A stretch of 9,027 nt of DNA from contig CATXZX010000043.1 in NCBI GenBank assembly GCA_958404085.1, forward strand, positions 1 to 9,027, given 5' to 3'. The stretch is from an uncultured Prevotellaceae bacterium (GTDB lineage Bacteria; Bacteroidota; Bacteroidia; Bacteroidales; Bacteroidaceae). Position numbers and translations under genes: made by a program. Shown piece after piece: positions 6,463-9,027 of the stretch. Below the pieces are notes generated by a model. That model was not told the DNA's origin. It saw only the letters and a program-made list of their open reading frames with translations, and searched no databases. How positions within the stretch are numbered: position 1 is the first letter of the stretch; each line of letters starts with the position of its first letter.

Positions 6463-8769
6463 ATGAAATCTATTTGGATATTACTGAGCATGGCGTGCCT
6501 GCTATGCCCGGTGCGGTTGCACGCCGATACGGTGCAAAAGAAAACCGAGATAACCCTGAAAGGCCATGCAATCGACGCGGCCACCCGTGAACACATGCCG
6601 TACGTCAGAATAGCCGTGCGCGGCACGACGGCCCTTACCCTGACCGATGCCACGGGCCACTACGAACTGAAGAACCTGCCTGCGGGCGACTATACCATCG
6701 AGGCATCATACGTCGGCTACAAGACGGTCAGCCGCGACGTGTCGCTCAGACAGCGCGGCACGCAGGTCGTCGACTTTACCCTGGAGAGTAGCAACATCGA
6801 CCTGGAGGGCGTCGTCGTGACGGCCAACCGCAGCGAGACTACCCGCCGCATGGCGCCCACGTTGGTGAGCGTGGCGGGAGCCGGCCTGTTCGAGAATACG
6901 CAATCCAATACCCTGTCGCAGGGAATGAATTTCCAGCCCGGCGTGCGCGTGGAGAACAATTGCCAGAACTGCGGCTTCCAGCAAATACGCATCAACGGGC
7001 TCGACGGTCCGTATACGCAGATTCTTATCGACTCGCGGCCCGTATTCAGCGCCCTGGCCGGTGTCTACGGGCTCGAACAGCTGCCGGCCAGCATGATAGA
7101 CCGCGTCGAAGTGATGCGCGGCGGCGGGTCGGCTCTGTTCGGCTCGTCGGCCATAGCCGGAACCATCAACATCATTACCAAAGAACCCCTGCGCAACGAG
7201 GGCCGCGTGGCTCATTCTACGATGGGAATGGGCGGCCTGACGGCGTTCGACCATAACACGTCGCTCAACCTCTCCTTAGTGACCGACGACCACAAGGCCG
7301 GTATCTACATCTTCGGCCAGAACCGCGAACGCAGCGGCTACGATGCCAACGGCGACGGCTTCACGGAACTGCCGGTCATCAGCGGACAGACGCTGGGATT
7401 CCGCTCTTACCTGAAAACGGGCCTCCATTCGAAACTGACCTTCGAGTACCACAACCAGCAGGAGTACCGGCGCGGCGGAAACATGCTGAACCGTCCGCCC
7501 CACGAGGCCGACATTACCGAACAGGTAGACCACGACATCCACAGCGGGGGTGCCAAGTACGACTGGTTTGCGCCTTCGGCCAAACAACACCTGAGCGTTT
7601 ACGCCTCGGCACAGTACGTGGAGCGCGAGAGCTACTACGGCGGCGGACAGGACCCCAATGCCTATGGCCACACCGACGACCTGACGTGGGTAGCCGGCGG
7701 ACAGTATGTACATAGTTTCGACCATCTGCTGTTCATGCCGTCCGACCTGACGGCCGGCGTGGAGTATAACGAGGACAACCTGCGCGACGACGCCTGGGGC
7801 TACGACCGCCATATCCGCCAGGATGTACGCATCGGGAGTGCCTTTGTGCAGAACGAATGGAAAAACAAGCAGTGGGGATTCCTGATAGGAGGCCGGTTCG
7901 ACAAACACAGTCTTATGGACCACCTGATTTTCAGTCCGCGCGCCACGCTCCGCTACAATCCGACGGAGAACATCAACCTGCGTGCCAGCTACTCGCACGG
8001 CTTCCGCGCGCCGCAGGCGTTCGACGAAGACCTGCACATCGCCAACGTGGGCGGCACGGTGTCGCTTATCGAACTGTCCAAGGACCTGGAAGAAGAAAAA
8101 TCGCGGAGTTACAGTCTGTCGGGAGACGTATATTTCAGTCGCGGCGACTGGCAGTTCAACGTTCTGCTCGAGGGCTTCTATACCAATCTGTCCGATGTGT
8201 TCGCCCTGCGCAAACTCGGCGTGCAGGACGATGTGATACGTTACGAACGCTACAACGAGAGCGGTGCCGACGTGTACGGACTTACGCTCGAGGGCAAGGC
8301 GGCCTACCGCTCGCTGGGCCAGCTGCAAGCCGGGTTTACCCTGCAACGTTCGCGCTACAAAGAGGCTCGTTCGTGGAGCGAGGAGCCTTCCGTACGGCCC
8401 GACCGACGCATGTTGCGCTCGCCCGATGCCTACGGTTACTTCACGCTGACCCTGACGCCGGTACGTCCGTTCAGTTTGTCGTTCTCGGGTACGTATACGG
8501 GAAGGATGCTCGTGGGGCATGTGGCCGGCGACGACCGTGTGCCCGTCGACGTGACGGTACATACGCCCGACTTCTTCGAGATGAATCTGAAAGCCGCTTA
8601 CGACTTCAAGGTTCTTAAAGACATCACCCTGCAACTGAACGCCGGCGTGCAGAACTTGTTCGACGCTTATCAGACCGATTTCGACCGGGGCCGCAACCGC
8701 GACTCGGGCTACATTTACGGTCCGGGGCTTCCGCGGTCCTACTTCGCCGGCATCCGGTTGAGCTATTGA
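6463..8769 (+). CDS. TonB-dependent outer-membrane receptor with N-terminal carboxypeptidase-regulatory-like domain
   Basis: A 768-residue outer-membrane transporter powered by TonB. Residues 1-21 are a signal peptide ending in LHA. About 31-108 form a carboxypeptidase-regulatory-like beta domain (GHAIDAATREHMPYVRI ... DFTLES), usual in Bacteroidota receptors. A TonB-box-like VVVTA lies at 117-121. The plug (about 122-240) includes NCQNC at 166-170, followed by IRINGLDGPYTQILID, and ends in RVEVMRGGGSALFGSSAIAGTINIITK. The barrel fills the rest and ends in an aromatic strand, IRLSY. The plug sequence CxNCGFxxxRxNGLxGxYxQILIDSRP is a recognisable Bacteroidota subfamily, but I do not know a proven substrate. 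No SusD partner follows, so it is not a classic SusCD polysaccharide receptor. The histidine-rich protein upstream, the plug CxxC and barrel histidines (H347, H357, H360) make a metal or metal-complex substrate a reasonable guess. The A-rich leader AAAACGAAACAAC precedes the ATG. Confidence 0.94.
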   Translation: MKSIWILLSMACLLCPVRLHADTVQKKTEITLKGHAIDAATREHMPYVRIAVRGTTALTLTDATGHYELKNLPAGDYTIEASYVGYKTVSRDVSLRQRGTQVVDFTLESSNIDLEGVVVTANRSETTRRMAPTLVSVAGAGLFENTQSNTLSQGMNFQPGVRVENNCQNCGFQQIRINGLDGPYTQILIDSRPVFSALAGVYGLEQLPASMIDRVEVMRGGGSALFGSSAIAGTINIITKEPLRNEGRVAHSTMGMGGLTAFDHNTSLNLSLVTDDHKAGIYIFGQNRERSGYDANGDGFTELPVISGQTLGFRSYLKTGLHSKLTFEYHNQQEYRRGGNMLNRPPHEADITEQVDHDIHSGGAKYDWFAPSAKQHLSVYASAQYVERESYYGGGQDPNAYGHTDDLTWVAGGQYVHSFDHLLFMPSDLTAGVEYNEDNLRDDAWGYDRHIRQDVRIGSAFVQNEWKNKQWGFLIGGRFDKHSLMDHLIFSPRATLRYNPTENINLRASYSHGFRAPQAFDEDLHIANVGGTVSLIELSKDLEEEKSRSYSLSGDVYFSRGDWQFNVLLEGFYTNLSDVFALRKLGVQDDVIRYERYNESGADVYGLTLEGKAAYRSLGQLQAGFTLQRSRYKEARSWSEEPSVRPDRRMLRSPDAYGYFTLTLTPVRPFSLSFSGTYTGRMLVGHVAGDDRVPVDVTVHTPDFFEMNLKAAYDFKVLKDITLQLNAGVQNLFDAYQTDFDRGRNRDSGYIYGPGLPRSYFAGIRLSY

Positions 8770-8803
8770 GCGGAGTCCGTTCCGATCCGGAGGGAGTAAA
8801 TGT

Positions 8804-8846
8804 AAAAAAGCTCGGAGGTATTTCGAAATATCTCCGAGCTTTTTTT
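8804..8846. terminator. Bidirectional rho-independent terminator
   Basis: A 30-base near-perfect inverted repeat (8810-8839) with arms GCTCGGAGGTATTTC and GAAATATCTCCGAGC has one G-U position. It is preceded by six A (8804-8809) and followed by seven T (8840-8846), so it can end transcripts on both strands. It lies 34 bases after the receptor stop and 28 bases past the end of the convergent gene at 8875, the expected place for a shared terminator. Its core recurs at 5815-5860. Confidence 0.93.
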
Positions 8847-8874
8847 ACAGAGCGGGCTGCTTGTAGCGCCCCGG

Positions 8875-9027
8875 TCAGAACGTGAGGCGGATGCGGCCCT
8901 TGATGGTATCGCCGCGCTTCAGCGGTTTCTGGTCTACCGCGGCATGCGATTGCAGATAGCCCTCGGAACCGGCGTTGTTGTAGTCGGCCACGAGCAGGCG
9001 GATGCACTCGCCGTCTATCCAGGTACG
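8875..9027 (-). CDS. C-terminal 50 codons of an unrecognised protein, cut by window edge
   Basis: An open frame enters from the right edge and ends at TGA 8877-8875. The visible tail begins RTWIDGECIRLLVADYNNAG and ends DTIKGRIRLTF. It has alternating hydrophobic residues and a terminal phenylalanine, which fits a beta-rich fold; no catalytic motif is visible and I do not recognise the family. Codon use and GC match the neighbouring genes. The reading is supported by the stop lying just before the bidirectional terminator in convergent orientation, and by the absence of stops in the rest of the frame up to the edge. The fragment is short, so a chance open frame is not fully excluded. Confidence 0.7.
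   Translation of the reverse strand, partial: RTWIDGECIRLLVADYNNAGSEGYLQSHAAVDQKPLKRGDTIKGRIRLTF

Noticed and set aside
7276..8634. 452-codon open frame on the minus strand
   Set aside because: Antisense to the receptor barrel; explained by the codon bias of the real gene, with no domain signal.
1..9027. CRISPR array, tRNA or rRNA genes, insertion sequence or transposase
   Set aside because: No regularly spaced repeats, tRNA-like cloverleaf, rRNA-like stretch or transposase motif was noticed; nearly all bases belong to the genes listed.

Overview
The window looks like chromosome of a GC-rich member of the Bacteroidales (phylum Bacteroidota), possibly an Alistipes-like lineage, though the genus cannot be fixed from this sequence. 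Three things point there. Both recognisable promoters fit the Bacteroidota form TTTG-N(19-21)-TAnnTTTG. Start codons follow A-rich stretches rather than Shine-Dalgarno sites. The outer-membrane receptor carries the N-terminal carboxypeptidase-regulatory-like domain typical of the phylum.

Left two thirds, minus strand (1-5788): one compact five-gene operon read from a near-consensus promoter at 5757-5788. In order of transcription it encodes a PMCA-like P-type Ca2+ ATPase, a HAD-superfamily phosphatase, the bifunctional riboflavin kinase/FAD synthetase RibF, a CPBP (Abi/CAAX) membrane protease, and a secreted alpha/beta hydrolase that runs off the left edge. The first three junctions are 4-base stop/start overlaps (ATGA, GTGA, ATGA). 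The fourth is a 74-base overlap in different frames. Translation is probably coupled along the whole mRNA. The products do not form one obvious pathway.

Divergent intergenic region (5727-5989): it holds the ATPase promoter, a terminator-like hairpin (5815-5860), a pair of AAAAGTA repeats one helical turn apart, and a second promoter facing right.

Right third, plus strand (5949-8769): a small histidine-rich membrane-anchored protein (three HxH pairs, probable TTG start) followed by a 768-residue TonB-dependent outer-membrane receptor with a CxxC in its plug. This looks like a two-gene uptake module, and the histidines suggest, but do not prove, a transition-metal or metal-complex substrate. 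It ends at a strong bidirectional terminator (8804-8846) whose core is nearly identical to the hairpin at 5815-5860, so the module lies between two copies of one hairpin. Past the terminator, the C-terminal 50 codons of an unrecognised minus-strand gene enter from the right edge.

Most of the window is ordinary Bacteroidales housekeeping and transport. The points most worth checking are the histidine-rich protein/receptor pair, its almost leaderless TTG start, and the flanking hairpin repeat.
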